Positions 1 to 13,127 are shown, counted from the stretch's first letter. The stretch is DNA of 64,000 nt from Scortum barcoo (GCA_023238725.1 CM041546.1:16755492-16819491); one strand, 5' to 3'. Program-made: numbers and translations. The notes: generated by a model not told the origin, from the sequence alone.

Positions 1-540
1 AGTGGCCGACTACCTCTTGTAAGGGTTGTTACTGAAGATACTCTATTTCATAGAAGCACCAAGCGTTTTAGGCCCCTTAAGCAGGATTAAAAGCTATCAT
101 ATACAGTATTTTACTTCCTGGTTAAAAACTCAATGAAAGTCGAAGAAAGCTGCAGAAATGGCCATGGCTAATTTGTTAAAGATAGGTGGATATTGTGGTA
201 GTAACCTCATAAAGAGCCATATAGACAAATGCAATTTAATGCACCTATCAAAACTGTCTCTTAAAATCACAGAATAATGGCTATCAAAGTCATAGAAAGA
301 CTAATGGTCAAATTGCAATATGCAGTATACAGTTTACAGTATATCCAATGCCAATATTCAGCATCAGTGCAGGAAGTACTTTGTCCTCTATGTATCAAAA
401 TGAAAGCTAAGGTATGGAGGTTTGAGAGGTGGATGGATGTGTGACCTTATTCATACCTTAGCTGCAATGGGCGGATATTGTAGAATGGAGTCATTTAATA
501 AATGCTGGCATTAAATGTTGTCGCTGAATGTTCTGCTGAC

Positions 541-640
541 AGACTTTATTGTCATTCAGATATACAGTGTATACAGAACGAAATGTCGTTGAATTTGCTC
601 GCTACAGTATAAAAAATTCATTCATAAGTTCCCCCTCAGC
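541..640 (-). repeat. LINE 3' tail fragment (minus strand)
   Basis: The stretch gactttattgtcattc, followed after about 20 bases by aacgaaatgtcgttgaat, resembles the 3' end of fish non-LTR retrotransposons read in reverse. On the minus strand it ends in AATGACAATAAAGTCT, a polyadenylation-like terminus. The 5' extent is uncertain, and the family was recognised from recall only. Confidence 0.5.
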
Positions 641-3416
641 GTGGTACCCATCACCCCCCACCCCTCACCATTTGTGTAAACCCTGACTGGACTTTTTTTC
701 AGCTGTGGATGATTTAGATCAAGTGTAACATGCCTAAAACATTTAAAGATCCACTCCCAAATGTTGTTGTTGTCATTTCATTGCTTTTCAAAGAGTGGTT
801 GGTGCCGTTTGTGTAAAGCAGTGCCATCTCTCCAGAAATTAAGCATGAGGAGACAAAAGAGACAAATGTTTAGCGTTTTTGCTCCCCACAGTGCTAAACT
901 AACTGCTGCTGCGTGTTGTGTGATTGCACTCATAAATGTAATCATTGCATCCCACAAAATGGCCACACAACTTCAAATGCAATGCATCAAATCGTTTTGG
1001 TCCTTTAACTCTTTCAACTACATTGTTTATTTATTGGAAATTTCTCTCACAGCCAGGTAAACAAAAACAATCTTGAACCTGAAACAATAAATACATAAAA
1101 CACATTACAAAATATATGAAGACCTATACTAACCTCACATAAAACAATATTCAACAGTGACAGCAGATTCACTGACTGACATGTTAACTCATCAACATTT
1201 ATCAAGCATTTTATTATCTTTTTTAGTGTGTTTTCTGCATGTACCTTATGTTGTGTTTAACCATTTTAAATGAAAAAACTGTGTGACTTGTTTCATTATT
1301 TAGGCGCTGCAGAGACCTTTCAGACTCTACCTGTAATTAAAGGCAATAAATTAAACTTGACTCGACAAAAAAACTCTCCTGGGCTGCTTTAATGCTCAGC
1401 ATACTGTGAGGGGAGACCCCTATTTCTTTACATAGTTATACCCCACAGACAAAATCTGTAACATCACATGCACCCCGTGAGGAAAATAAAAAACTTGTTG
1501 CCAACTCATTTGTCCTTTCCCATTGCATATAACGCACCCTCCCACACCCAAAGTCTTTCAATCTACTGAGGTAGCACTAAGGTGTTGATTGAAACTCCAT
1601 TGACTGTACAGTACACAAATCCCTGGCCTCTAATCCCCATAATTCCAGCATATTGTATTGTCATTAACCACTCACTGTCTGGCAAATACAAATCCTTTCA
1701 CCCTTCACTTTGCAGTCCATGGATAATTGCTGTATCCTCTCCTCAGAAGTGTTCCCATGGGGAGAACCAAGCAGCACACAGGAAACAGGTGCAGTTATTC
1801 TTGACACCATAATATGGAGCTACAGTAAACTGGGGCTCACTTGGCAGTGGAAGGAAGCGCCTTGTACAGGTCTGCCATCACTGACAGAGCAGACACAGTG
1901 GCTAATTAGACCTTTGCAACCTCCCAGTGGTGAAACACTTACATGTCTGGTGTTTGAGCTGAAGCTACAATCTTTAAGAGTGCTCTCTGGTGGAGCCAGA
2001 GCTCAGTGCTCTGAGCTTTACTTAACAAAATGAAGGAGGCTTACTTCACTCCACCACTCTGACAGTCGAGAAATGTGTACAAATACAATATGGATTGTAA
2101 AATGTATGTTTGACAGAGTGACAAGTGTGATCAGACCACTAGAGATGTGGTGCGCAATAGCAGCGAATGAGTCATTTCAAAGGAGAGTGGATATTTCACC
2201 CAGGTACAGAGAAAGAAAAGAAATAAGTATGTGTCTTCAACAACTTAAATAAAATTTACATTCTTGTCAGGTCACATCCTCCTATTGACTAGTTGAGTAA
2301 AAGCAGGAGCACTCAGTTGCATTATTTCCCACAGGGCCTTCAAGGGATGTGCCCATGAACAATATAGGTTAATTAATTCTCATGAGACTTGTACTCTGTA
2401 CTGTGATGACTATGTTCAGAGAGATTTAGTTAAAAAAGAGCTACGAGGACCAGTTCTCCAGCAACAGGAGCATCAGTGGAAGCAATATCTTCTGTCGAGG
2501 TGAAACAAAAAATATTCTACTGCGTCGTATAGCATCATCTCACTTGGCAAATGTTCAGTTAATGTCAGTCATTTCAATTTTTTTTATATTGCTACAGGGT
2601 TGTTGCCAAAGGGGGCATTGGTTAGGGTTCTGTCTTGATCTGCTGTGGCAGGAAAGTTTGGACTCGATTCAGGCAGCCTCTCTAACGTGAACAAAATTTA
2701 GTTTAAATGCAGCTTTAAACTATCAGCAGCACTTAAAACATGAGGTTTTGTTATCAGTGATGACTCTGTGCTGTCAGGGTAGTTATGCTGATGACTTAAG
2801 TAGCTCCATTTCATCAGACACCCATCATAGATGTTTTCTCTGGCTATGGGACTCCATTGCTATCAGTCCTTATGCTGGGCCTTTCAGTGATGCTGTAGCT
2901 TAAGTATTTGTTTTTCTCCACTCCAATTAATCATCTTGCAAACTTGAAATCTATTAATAGAACTCTCAGCAGTCTTTTGAATGTATGGATTAATGGAACT
3001 GAAGCCAGAGGTTCTTTTGAAAATCTACTGATTTAAGTTTTTCTTCAATACACATCTTTTTTTGTTTATCTATCGAAAAATCAGAAGTTTCACTGGATTT
3101 TCGCTCTTTAGACTCTTCTTCAGAATCTTCATTGGAACTGATGGAGCTTATTCAACTCTCAAACGTCTTTCTTTTGATCAGAGGAGTAAACATCCATAGT
3201 AGCCATCCAGAAACATGCTTGAGTCCTCTCCTCTACAACAGACTTTGGTTGGAAAACAACAAACTGGTTGATTAGTGCCATCCATCAGGTCCCCAGTTTG
3301 TTTGTGTGGACATTGCTTAGTTCCACTGTCTCCACAGACTCAGTAAAAGATTAAAGGAAAGTCTGAAAAGGGTCTGCTTGTCTAAATACAGAGCTCACCA
3401 TATGCTGTACAGACCA
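641..3416. other. Upstream DNA without a recognisable gene
   Basis: AT-rich sequence with no domain-bearing reading frame on either strand. The longest frame (1710-2033, +) has no recognisable motif or supporting splice context. A polyadenylation-like aataaattaaac occurs near 1344, with no gene attached to it. Confidence 0.7.
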
Positions 3417-3482
3417 TAAGGCCCCTTGAGGTGAATTTGTGATATGTGATTCTGGGCTACATGAATAAAATTGAATTGAATC
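3417..3482 (+). repeat. LINE 3' end (plus strand)
   Basis: The sequence runs from ccccttgaggtgaatttgtg through gattctgggctacatgaat to aaaattgaattgaatc. This matches the common fish L2-like LINE terminus, in which a non-coding 3' end closes with a short TTGAA-type repeat. Only the last 60-70 bases are recognisable. Confidence 0.6.
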
Positions 3483-6400
3483 AAAAAGATAAACAGAACT
3501 GTGTGTCAGAAATATGTTGGGATTTTTTTCTACTGATTTTCTCACGTGTCATTAATCTTGTAACCCCTTACATTTATCTCTTAACGCACAGTGCAAGTCC
3601 CAGATTGGGGAACCCCGCTTGAACTGTAGCTATATGGTCTGTCATGAGAGGCAACAAACCTACAGGACATAAAACATTTCTGAAAGGTTCAATAAAAAGT
3701 GAATTGCACATTATACCATCATAACTATAATTATGAGTTCACTTTTAATGAACTAATATATAAAGCAGTGACATATTCCATATGCACTTCAACAAAATTA
3801 CCGTGACTCCATAATCGATTTAGAATTGCGTTCCAGCCCTCCATTAAACAGTATCAGCGCCAAACCAGAACCACACTGATGTGTGAAAAATGATGTAAAG
3901 AAAGTGCTTTTGATGATTCCAACTCCATGCAGATAACACCGCGTGCTGTGATCCATCGGATAGAGTTGGAGTGAGACTGACTCCTGTAACTCAATATATG
4001 CAAATGTCAGCCAGGCACAAGGTTTACTTGTAGCGATTATCCATGTACAAGATCTTTGATTAAACCAGCACCGTGCAGTGTACATTGATTATAAGAGCAA
4101 GTTTCTGAACGACCCCTGTCTCTTGTTACAGTTTTTTTTAAAACCCCAGTCAGTGATTACTTCAGTAAGTGTGGTGGTCATTTTCCCAGCATGCTTAATG
4201 TATGCAGTCAAGTATGAATGTATCAGTCAAGCATTAAATAGGTGTTTTACACCTAAACAAGTCCATGCCTCATAAAAATCAACATTTAAACAACATTATC
4301 TATTAAATCTTTGAATTATGTTTTGATGGTAAATATAACACACACACACAAAAGCAATGCAATAAAATCTGAAATTCACTACACCTTCATGGGTTCATCA
4401 TCATGTTATCTCAACAGATGTATCCCAAAGGTCTCTTTAATCCTCTCTGGAAAATTGATCTCATATCACAAAGGAAATTAAGAAATTCCGCAGGAAAGAA
4501 AGTGTAACAACAGGAGACTTGCTGGGATAATACCGCACATTTCTGAGCTAGCTCTTTACACGATCCACCCTGGTGATTATCTGATAAAGCGACAAAATAA
4601 CTGAGCTCTTCTTGCAGCATTTTTAATTGAACAGAATCTTCACAACATGAGGGGAATAAACTAATGCAAAATCAATGCAAGCTGATATTTCTTTTAAATA
4701 GAAAATAAGAAAATATTGATAATACGTGGCTTTCTGCTTTCTCAAAATAAACTGAGCAAACACCATAAAAACATAAAAACACATACATTTATGTTTGAGA
4801 TCTTGACATTGGTCAAAACTGTTTGCGAAGCAATCACGCCTCAACGTGTTCCTTGACTCGAGTATGACATGAGGGACTTGCTTAACATGAGACTGTGAGT
4901 GACATGCTGCTGGTCTGTATGTGCTTCACTTCACACTCATCTGCCTCTACGATGACGGACAGCACACACACACTCACACGTTCACCTCCACAGGGAGAGA
5001 TGCTACAGGCATAGGCCATACAACACATAAATGATCCACGGTGCCTGAGGACTATGTTACAGCAGGTTCATTCATTCATGTTGTCAGCACTCTGTTTCTG
5101 CTATTCTCTTTCTGAAAAAAAAACCCCTGTCTTTTCAGCTTCTGTAAGCATTTCACAGCTTTGCTACACATTATTTTTAAATTTCTTATCATACATAACA
5201 CAAAGGATAATCCCTGACTCACACCAACAAATACCACGGTGTGAGTTTATCTCATAAGATTAATAAACATGTTTTTTATGATTTAGGGATGCCTAGTCCT
5301 TGTACAACACCAGAGAGAATGTAATCGTTCGAGACTCCAGCGGAGATGTTAATGCAGGGGAGCATGTGCACTTTGTAACATAATTAAAAGTTGTCCAGGG
5401 GCAGGTACTGCTGCAGGGTGCAATTACTCATAACTGCCAATGTGATGACATGAAAGTTTGCGGATCACTGTATTGTGCACGAAGGCAAACACGTTTCAAT
5501 TTGGTGAGACGCCTCCTTTCACGGGTTGTCTAAATGTGTGTCCGCTTGTGTTGAAGTGCCGCTTGTTTGCACACACACACACATCAGGGGACACGGGGGT
5601 ACGGTTTCAAAATATCTGACAAGCTTGTGTCTGTCTAACGTTAAAGATAAATCAATGAAGGGCCCTCGAGAGGATAATCATGGACACCCACTCCCCCAAA
5701 ACTGCTCATTCTCAGAGCTTGCATGCTCTGCAGACACCTGATGATATCCATTTTATGTTGCTGCAAATTTTTTAATGGGCTGTTCATTTGGCAGACGCAA
5801 ACGAAAACACGGTGGAAATGCATCCTAAACCATTTATAATGTAGTTTCGAAGCCACTAGGCTTGTCTGGGTTGGATTCTGCATACAATTAATTTCTCACT
5901 GTTTGTGTAAGACAGGGTCATTCAGGTTAATTGAGTCTTACTTCAAAATTCTGGCTGGAAGCCACACGTGCAGTCTTTACTGTATATTCATTTTAATTAA
6001 TATAAAAGGAGTAGGCAGCCAGTGTTGCCAGGCCTAATGATGGGCATACGCTGTGTAAACAACAACAAAGGCTGGCCCTGTTCAGCTGCCTGCGCGATTT
6101 TAGCTGACATAGCATCTAATCGTACTCTGGATGCCACCACTGCTCCTTTTCCGTCACTGATGGATAGGCTACTTGAGTGAACTGAGTGGAGAGTGGAGAT
6201 AACCCCCCGAAACAAAGCCTTGTGGGTATTGGCTGTTGGAGTATTTGCAAGGCACGCCATGATACCGGCCTCTCACTCTGCCTCACTTTGAAGCACCGAA
6301 CGTACTCTGTGGAGATAGTAAACACACTTTAAGGCTGTTTCACCGATGGCCTCCCCATAGTTCTGAACTAAAATCCCATAATTGTGTTTTTACACAGATT

Positions 6401-6599
6401 CACACTATGCAAACTTCAAACCTCATAGTTTGCATTAAGCTCAGCAACAGCCGCGAGTCCACCTCTCAAGGAGAAAAGCAGCGTGGCTGCACTCAGAGCT
6501 TTGTTCAGTGTAATATAGAAACATACCTGTTCCCTGTGACATCTGACTCTATTTTAATGTTGTCACAGTAACGTCTCTCTCTTGCTAAGTATATGTTTT
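3483..6599. other. Upstream DNA without a recognisable gene
   Basis: No coding region, RNA gene or clear mobile element was recognised. Short CA runs occur near 4339-4350 and 5571-5582. Open frames here are under 100 residues and show no family motif. Confidence 0.65.
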
Positions 6600-6765
6600 T
6601 TTTTGTTGTCTTTTTTTGCAGTATTGTCACCTGAGACTTTGGGAAAATGTCGTGCCTTTTTCACTATTTTAAAACATTTCAAAAACAAAAAAATTAATCA
6701 GTTAATCAAGAAAAATATAGCTGATTTCTTGATAATGAAAATAATCGTTATCTGTAGCCTGGATA
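6600..6765 (+). repeat. Dispersed fish repeat, copy A (3' half)
   Basis: Contains gtcacctgagactttggga, tttttcactattttaaaaca, attaatcagttaatcaag and an end of the form gataatgaaaataatcg. Related blocks recur at 23041-23525, 43880-44050 and, inverted, 62325-62520. It corresponds to a repeat common in spiny-rayed fishes whose hallmark is repeated ATTAATCGATTA-like words. I do not assign it a formal family name. Confidence 0.6.
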
Positions 6766-9700
6766 CAGTGTGTTCATGAGCCATTTCGTTTTTGCAAATT
6801 AGGTATGTTCACTGTGTCAAGAAATATTGATGTGTATATAATTTGCACTCCTTTCCTTACAATCATGTATGTTTTAAATATTCTTAGTAATTATGTATTT
6901 CCGAATCTATATATATTTAATAAATCCAATTGAGATTTTGTCTCTTATCTTTGCTACATTGTTAAATACATGAAAGTCAGGTGCATGTGAATTATCCCAT
7001 GTTTTATAGTTGTCTGACAAAATTACAGTCGATCATCATAAGAAAAAAAGAAGAAGAACTACAGTAACAGAGGACATATTGCTCAGACACCGTGTGACTC
7101 CAGTCTTATCAGGCAGATAGAAATCTCACATGAGACCAAAAAGGTGAGTTTTTCTTTCTTTCTGAATATTAAACGTATTAAGCTTTTTAATTTTTCCCTT
7201 ACTTACACATGTTATTTAGGACCTGGATTTAAATGAAGTTTGCAAAAGTAAAAACAGCACTAAGTCTTGCGACATTTTTCAAGTCATGATAAATTATAGT
7301 AGAGCTTATTCCAGATGTAAATGTGTGTAGCCTCTGAATACATACTGATATTTTGTTTATCTGCCACATACTGATGAGTGAAGCATGAAGGGATCAAACA
7401 AACAAACAAACAAACAAAAAAATAGCGTCCATCTAAGAAATCACCACATCCAAAGCGTGATGTACAGTAACTATGCAAATAATACGACCCCAGCATAGGA
7501 CAAAAACAACATCCTGGTTGTGACTACATCCTGATGATAGTCTGAGTATGGGTCAGGACCAGTGATGCACACGGTGCACGGGGGTCGAGTGTAATCACAA
7601 CAGTGTTGAGAAAATTAATCACTCCTTGATTGCACTCTATAGGTTCTCCAGCATAAGTGTTTGAGTGTGATTTTAATTCTGCGGTGTGCCTCCTTGACCT
7701 TAGAGCTGTGCTTAGACATCAAGGACCAGTCACTTGGAGAGATGAACACCCCTGGATTTTGCTGGAGAATTGTTCTATAATTGACAGTCTTGTATAAGCG
7801 TCTCATGGTGAAACATTTATTCACTCTAAGGCCCAAATACATAAGTGTTGATTTAAAGGTCATGAAACTGTGGCTGGGAGTGTTTTCTTCATGCATGCAC
7901 GCGTACAAACTGCTCCCAATTTTAAGCTGGCATTCAGTGGTTATTGAAGATATATGACGGGGATGATAAGGACGATAACATTAATAATTCAATTGATAAA
8001 TCAGGTTGGTCAGGAATCTATTATTACTCTGTGACTTTCTCATCTATAACCAGTGGCTGATCCCCGCTAGCAGTCATTTCCCATCTCACAGACTGTCTGG
8101 ATGACTGATCAGGGTTGTGATTGTCTCCCCTCTCCCCCAACACACCGCCGCCACATACGTCAGCAGCAGCACATACATCTTGAGCAGCCTCTAACTCCAA
8201 GCCAGAGTGGTATAGAGCCCCAGTAAACGTTGCAATCAATCAGCGCCAGAATTGGGCCAATTCCTCATAACCTTGTCTGCACATGGCACCTTGCCTTGAA
8301 TCATAAGAGCACGGGGCTGTAGCGAGTGTTCAATCTGTCAGCAAAGCGGCTGTATTGCCCCAGTACAGTTGAGGAGGGTAAATCGACATTTAATTATCTG
8401 TGTCTGCCCACAAAAGCTGCATGGGCATTGTAGACCTGATGTAATGGAGTTGCCGCAAACCCTGTCATGGCAGCAATATGTACAAATAGCAGTGAAATGA
8501 CATTGCAGCGGGTTTCATAAGAAATGCGCTATCCTGTGCTCTGCCTGACAGCGGACAGGTTTTTGGAACAAAGCGTTTTGAGATGTTTTAATTCTATGAA
8601 GACACGGGGGCCCGAACAAAAAAGAAAGAAATATAAAACAGACATCTCAGGTGTACTTTATTCCACTCACAATGAAAACCCAAATACAGAATATTTATTC
8701 CCAAACATCAAGCTCCTATGCCTTCAAGCCTATTTTTGATTTGTCACTCGTCTTTTCTTCCAAGAGATCAATACCACTCCCTCATAGCTTGAAAAGTTGA
8801 CTCTGTGGCCTTTTGATGAAACAATCATCTTTTCTTTTAACAAAGCTAAAGCTACGCCATTAAAAAAAAAAGGAAAGTGAATCCCGTCAAAAAGGCTTGA
8901 AAAAAGGCATCTAATTTATAACCACAGACTTAGACTTAAAGATGAGTTCCTATTGACCCATTGTTGAGGGGAGATGTTCGATCTTCAACATTATTTTCAG
9001 TCTGGTGGCAGAGTTCTTTATGTTTCTCTTGAAGAGAAAAGCAAAATCAATGGTGAAAATGTTTCACATGATTCACTTTTTAAGGATCAATCGAAGAGCT
9101 GCAATTTTTTCCAAATAATTATGAACAATCTAACATTTTTGGATTTCACATCTTCTCTAGCCAATCAGAGGTGGGTAACCAGCGAAAGGCGCTGTGTGGA
9201 AATTGATTGTCCTCTTTCTCCTCTCTCACAATCTACAAAATAAACAAAATGTGTTGATCAATCCAGTCAACTAAGTACATCTCTTGTCAATGTCTCCAGC
9301 TTCACAATAGGGACTTGATGTTTCTGGAGCCATTAGTTGTGACCAACTTGCCAGACGAGGCATTGATCCCTGCCCGGTTGTAAAGGCAAGAGCAATCATT
9401 TCACAGAGAAAAGAAGAGAGCTGACTGCACTGTCGTATGTGGATGTGTGACCTGCTTAAAAAGTGTCAACATAAAATGACTTTTTAATTTACTCAAAGTG
9501 GAGACTGGACTGAATTATTCCAACAGGAGTTTGATGTGGTTATAATAGACCACCGTGTCCCTTTGTGTCACTTCTTACACTTCTGTGCTTCTTCTTGCTT
9601 CAGCGCGGCCTCGTGCGGCCCCATGAGATATCATACAAAGAAGAACATTTTACAACCTTTGGCAAAGTGCTGCCTGATATCATTGAGCAGCCTATTACAA

Positions 9701-11455
9701 AATACAGTGTGAACCTGTTGGCAAAGTGCGAGGCCTACTTCATTCAGGCAGGCAGAAATGACAGTGTGCGCTGCAGCCGTTTTTCTGAATTGAATATTGT
9801 TCAGTGTTGTTGTGCTGCTGTTCAGAATTAGACTGCACATATGCATAAGGTAGTTTTAAGTACATATTTAATGTATTTATGTTTTTATTTTAAACAGTTG
9901 TGGAAATTAATTAAGTATCTGTCTATCTCTCTATCTCTCTATCTTACTCCTGTCTCACTACATTTCAGAGGAAAATACTGTACTATTCAGTCCACTACAT
10001 TTATCTGACAGTTGGACTTAATATTTGCTTATCAGATCAAGATATTACATTTAAAACACGGGACAAGCTAACAGTAATACAATGCTGTGTTATATATTTT
10101 ACACACGTTCCCAGTCTTTTGGCCTGCGACTCGTACAATGGGAAACATTTCAGAAGTCTACGAGTTGTCAGCAGTTTCAACAAAGAGAAATTTCTCCTCA
10201 AAACTGGACAAATACTTCTACTTAAAATACTGTTTGAGGCCCAAGGTCTATATAAATATAATGTTTCCGACGTCTCAAAAAAGTGACAAAAATGTAAAAA
10301 AGGAAAACTAATACAGATTTGTGTAGCAGAACTTCGTTTTTTTCTTCTGTCCTCTCCCATTAATCATTAAGAATCATTCATTTTGTGTCCCCTAATCTGG
10401 AGATCACTGGACTGAACTACCACACTGAATACAAATGAGTTAAAGCTTTACCTCAACCAGTTACAATAGTACGACTTACATATTATTGCAAAAGTAATAA
10501 TTATCTAACTATGTACTATACTATATAATAAATTCACAAATTCACTCGTGTAAGGGATCTGATTCTTTCAACACTAATTTTATGCTCCGTGTGTAACACA
10601 TCATGGAGGATGTGGATGTGAGAGACACCAACAGCGCTCTGTTCTCTTCTAGTAATCCTCCTGGCTCCACTTCCTCTCACTGCCAAAGTGCATTTTGACT
10701 ATTGCTTGCAAAGGCCAGAGACATAACACAACATATGGCACTTCTTACAGCGACAAGGAGCGAGCAGGAGATAAAAACTGATGGCTGCTGTAAGAAACAC
10801 AAACTATTCAAATCCACTTTGCTTGGACAACTATTGAAAATGTTGAAATTTAACATATAGCACATCTTGAGAATCACATTCCCTGCGTCACAGTGGGGAA
10901 CTCTCCTGCTCCTGGGGCCAGACTCCCTCCAGTTATCAGCCCAGGTGATTGAGAGCAGAGACCTCCATCTCTCTATAGAGGGCACCCACAGACCCGGAAT
11001 GTCTTGTTTGCTAGAGCTGTGTACATTTTGTATTTGAAAGAGCAGCAAGTCAATGAATCTCGATAATGCGAGAGCCGGGCCACATAACTCACGTTGATAG
11101 TCCTTACATTGTGCCAAGAGGCGATAAATCTGCTCTGGGAGACATGAATATGCAGTGGCAGTCAGTCTGGCTTGTTCTTGCTTGCATGCCCCCTGATGCA
11201 CAGTTTATTCCTCTCCCCCATTCCAAACAGAAAAATAAAACCAATGAGCCGCAGCACTATCTCATCAACAGTGTTCTATTAAGCACAAAGAAATGTAGCA
11301 GCGCATTTTTCAGAATATGCTTAAAAAATGGCAAATCATTAATGTAAAAAATTGCAATTTGTGGTGCTGGCTAATTAGAATGTAAAATCTGAAATATCAA
11401 AATATAAATAAAATAAAATATCATTTTCACTTGTAATGTCAAATGGGTTTACAGG
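6766..11455. other. Upstream DNA without a recognisable gene
   Basis: No gene was recognised. A CAAA-type tandem run lies at 7395-7418 and a CTAT-rich run at about 9918-9945. The 88-residue frame at 9565-9831 follows a pyrimidine-plus-CAG stretch but has no recognisable domain and no downstream donor that I could support. Confidence 0.6.

Positions 11456-11534
<79 letters not shown>
11456..11534. repeat. (TCTA)n tetranucleotide microsatellite
   Basis: An uninterrupted ATCT/TCTA array of 79 bases, about 20 units, with an imperfect extension to 11542. It lies about 800 bases before the CpG-rich promoter region. Confidence 0.97.
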
Positions 11535-11535
<1 letters not shown>

Positions 11536-11542
11536 CTATCTA

Positions 11543-12279
11543 CATATTAAAATCTAAAACGTGATTAAATCATTTGGGAAGTGTTTTTTAAAAGAGTTCC
11601 TAAAGGCTGCAGCTACCATCCAGAGTTATTTCCAGCCTTTTAATGATACTACAAGTTTATTTTTTTCTGTTTTAAGCAAAACCCATGACACGCATTAGTG
11701 AAGTCTGTACCATAAACAGGCGATTCTCCACTCTCAGCCCGGCTTTGCCTCCTCCACCACTGCAGTGGTGTGTAGAGCAGCGCTCCCTCCATGTGACTGT
11801 AAATGTAACCTGCAGCTCGTATTTGACGGCTCTTTGTAAGGCATGAGGAATGGACAGCCAGATAGGCACCAGGCAGTTACGGGGCTTTAATGCACTCATT
11901 GACACAGACAAAATGTCTCAAATAACAGCGATAAGCAGCCTGCTCTGTCAGTGGCCCAATCCTCAGCTGGCACTTATTTCCCTCATGAAAATAATTCACC
12001 AGCTCACAATACTGTACCCAGCCACAGCCAGGGACTTCTGCATCCTTTTTTTCCCCCTTTTTTTCTTTGCTTTCTTTGCACAGAAAGAAAATTGCAATTT
12101 TCACCTCAGTGCAGTGAATAAGACAGAAATCTGCCCCTGTCACATTCCCGAGAAAAACTAAATCCTGATATGAAATCTGATTAAATGAACGTGTGGACAG
12201 CATCTGGAGCAGCAGAGCACCGGGTCGCTGCTCGGACCCCCCTCACCTCCATAAAACACTTCTCGGACATAGTTGACAA
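11543..12279. other. Proximal upstream sequence of grik3
   Basis: Moderately AT-rich DNA between the TCTA microsatellite and the CpG-rich region. No repeat and no convincing coding frame were seen. Any proximal promoter elements here cannot be identified with confidence by eye. Confidence 0.5.
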
Positions 12280-12662
12280 GTATGCGTAACGACGCGTGCC
12301 TCTAGTGGCACCGCTGAAGGAGGGTCGTCAGACGCACGCAGACGCTCGGCTCCCTGCACTACCTTTCCATCCAGCGCAAACAAACTAGGGGGATATTTTT
12401 AAACGAGCACTGTGTAACAAAAGAGAGCCATTTATTTTTTGTTTTAGTTTTTCTTTTCGACAGATCTGGACGGTCCTCTGGTGCCGTCGCCGCGCGCAAC
12501 TGGAGAGGCAGCGTGGCGGAGCGGCTCCTCACAAAACTACATCTGCGCGTCACACGGACAGTTCGGCGGAGCGCAGCGGAGGACCGGACCGATCAAACTG
12601 CAACAAGCGTGCTCCGAGTGCGTGAAGTGCGCTCAGGTTTGCTCGGCGCTCATCGTGTGACG

Positions 12663-12686
12663 TTTTTTTTTTTTTTTTTTTTACAG
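12663..12686 (+). promoter_or_regulatory. Poly-T tract ending ACAG: candidate 3' splice site in the 5' UTR
   Basis: Twenty T residues (12663-12682) are followed directly by ACAG and then TGGGG. A long uninterrupted pyrimidine tract ending in CAG has the form of a splice acceptor. If used, the exon containing the start codon would begin at 12687 and a non-coding exon would lie upstream. A simple microsatellite expansion is an equally good explanation. No transcript evidence is available here. Confidence 0.3.
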
Positions 12687-12980
12687 TGGGGCGACAGGAG
12701 GATCGTTCGAGGCGACCCAAAGTTCCGCAGGCGCAGTTTCTCCTCCTCCACGGCGGTGCGGGAGTCCGGCTCGGCTGTTGCCGTGGTACTTGCCAGCAGA
12801 CAGATAGGAGGGGATACAGAGACTCCTGCAGGCTAATTGTACCAGCCCGTGTTCGCAGGTGTACCACTGATCCGCCTGTGAGGGGACCTGGAGGAGGAGC
12901 AGGAGTTGGGGGGGGGGGCTTCGTCCTCACCGAGCCGCTCTCAGACTTATAACAGGAAGATAAAACAGAAAGAAAAAAAA

Positions 12981-13001
12981 ATGTTGCACCAAGTACAATG
13001 A
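12981..13001 (+). promoter_or_regulatory. Upstream ORF 1 in the grik3 leader (6 codons)
   Basis: ATG at 12981 with A at -3 opens a six-codon frame (MLHQVQ) ending with TGA at 12999-13001. It lies 147 bases before the grik3 start codon. Its stop overlaps the ATG of the next upstream ORF as ATGA. It would matter only if the transcription start is upstream of 12981, which the extent of the CpG-rich region makes likely. Confidence 0.45.
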
Positions 13002-13096
13002 GCGCAAATTTGTCGCAGGCACCCCCCAAAAAATCCACATCTGCTGAGCCGAGTTCAGTTTTGATGAGCGATTCTGAGCCGTCTTTGGAATTTTAA
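12998..13096 (+). promoter_or_regulatory. Upstream ORF 2 in the grik3 leader (32 codons)
   Basis: ATG at 12998 with A at -3 opens a 32-codon frame, beginning MSANLSQAPPKK and ending DSEPSLEF, with stop TAA at 13094-13096. The stop is 31 bases before the grik3 ATG. The frame differs from the receptor frame, so it cannot be an N-terminal extension. The peptide is polar and Ser/Pro-rich and I recognise no family. Its start overlaps the stop of upstream ORF 1, an arrangement compatible with termination-reinitiation. Confidence 0.45.
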
Positions 13097-13127
13097 ATTT
13101 AAAAGTGGATCCCGCGACTTTACAACC

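Larger units (their letters stand above)
12280..13127 (+). promoter_or_regulatory. CpG-rich putative promoter and 5' UTR of grik3
   Basis: From about 12280 to the start codon the DNA is far richer in G+C and in CpG than the flanking AT-rich sequence. Dense CpG patches lie around 12485-12600 and 12700-12800, with poly-G at about 12908-12918. This is the usual appearance of a neuronal CpG-island promoter. I see no convincing TATA box at a placeable distance, so the transcription start cannot be fixed from sequence alone. The region contains a T20 tract with an acceptor-like end and two short upstream ORFs, listed separately. The boundaries are approximate. Confidence 0.6.

Noticed and set aside
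9565..9831. 88-residue frame after a pyrimidine tract and CAG, considered as an exon
   Set aside because: No recognisable protein family, no neighbouring exon, and no supported donor.
10677..11201. 174-residue open frame on the minus strand upstream of grik3
   Set aside because: No domain or family resemblance; one of several chance frames in the upstream region.
12295..12315. CCTCTAGTGGCACC resembling a CTCF site
   Set aside because: One base too short between AG and GGC compared with the consensus.
12550..13038. 162-residue minus-strand frame across the promoter region
   Set aside because: Pro/Arg-rich translation produced by CpG-rich DNA and the T20 tract; typical artefact of a CpG island.
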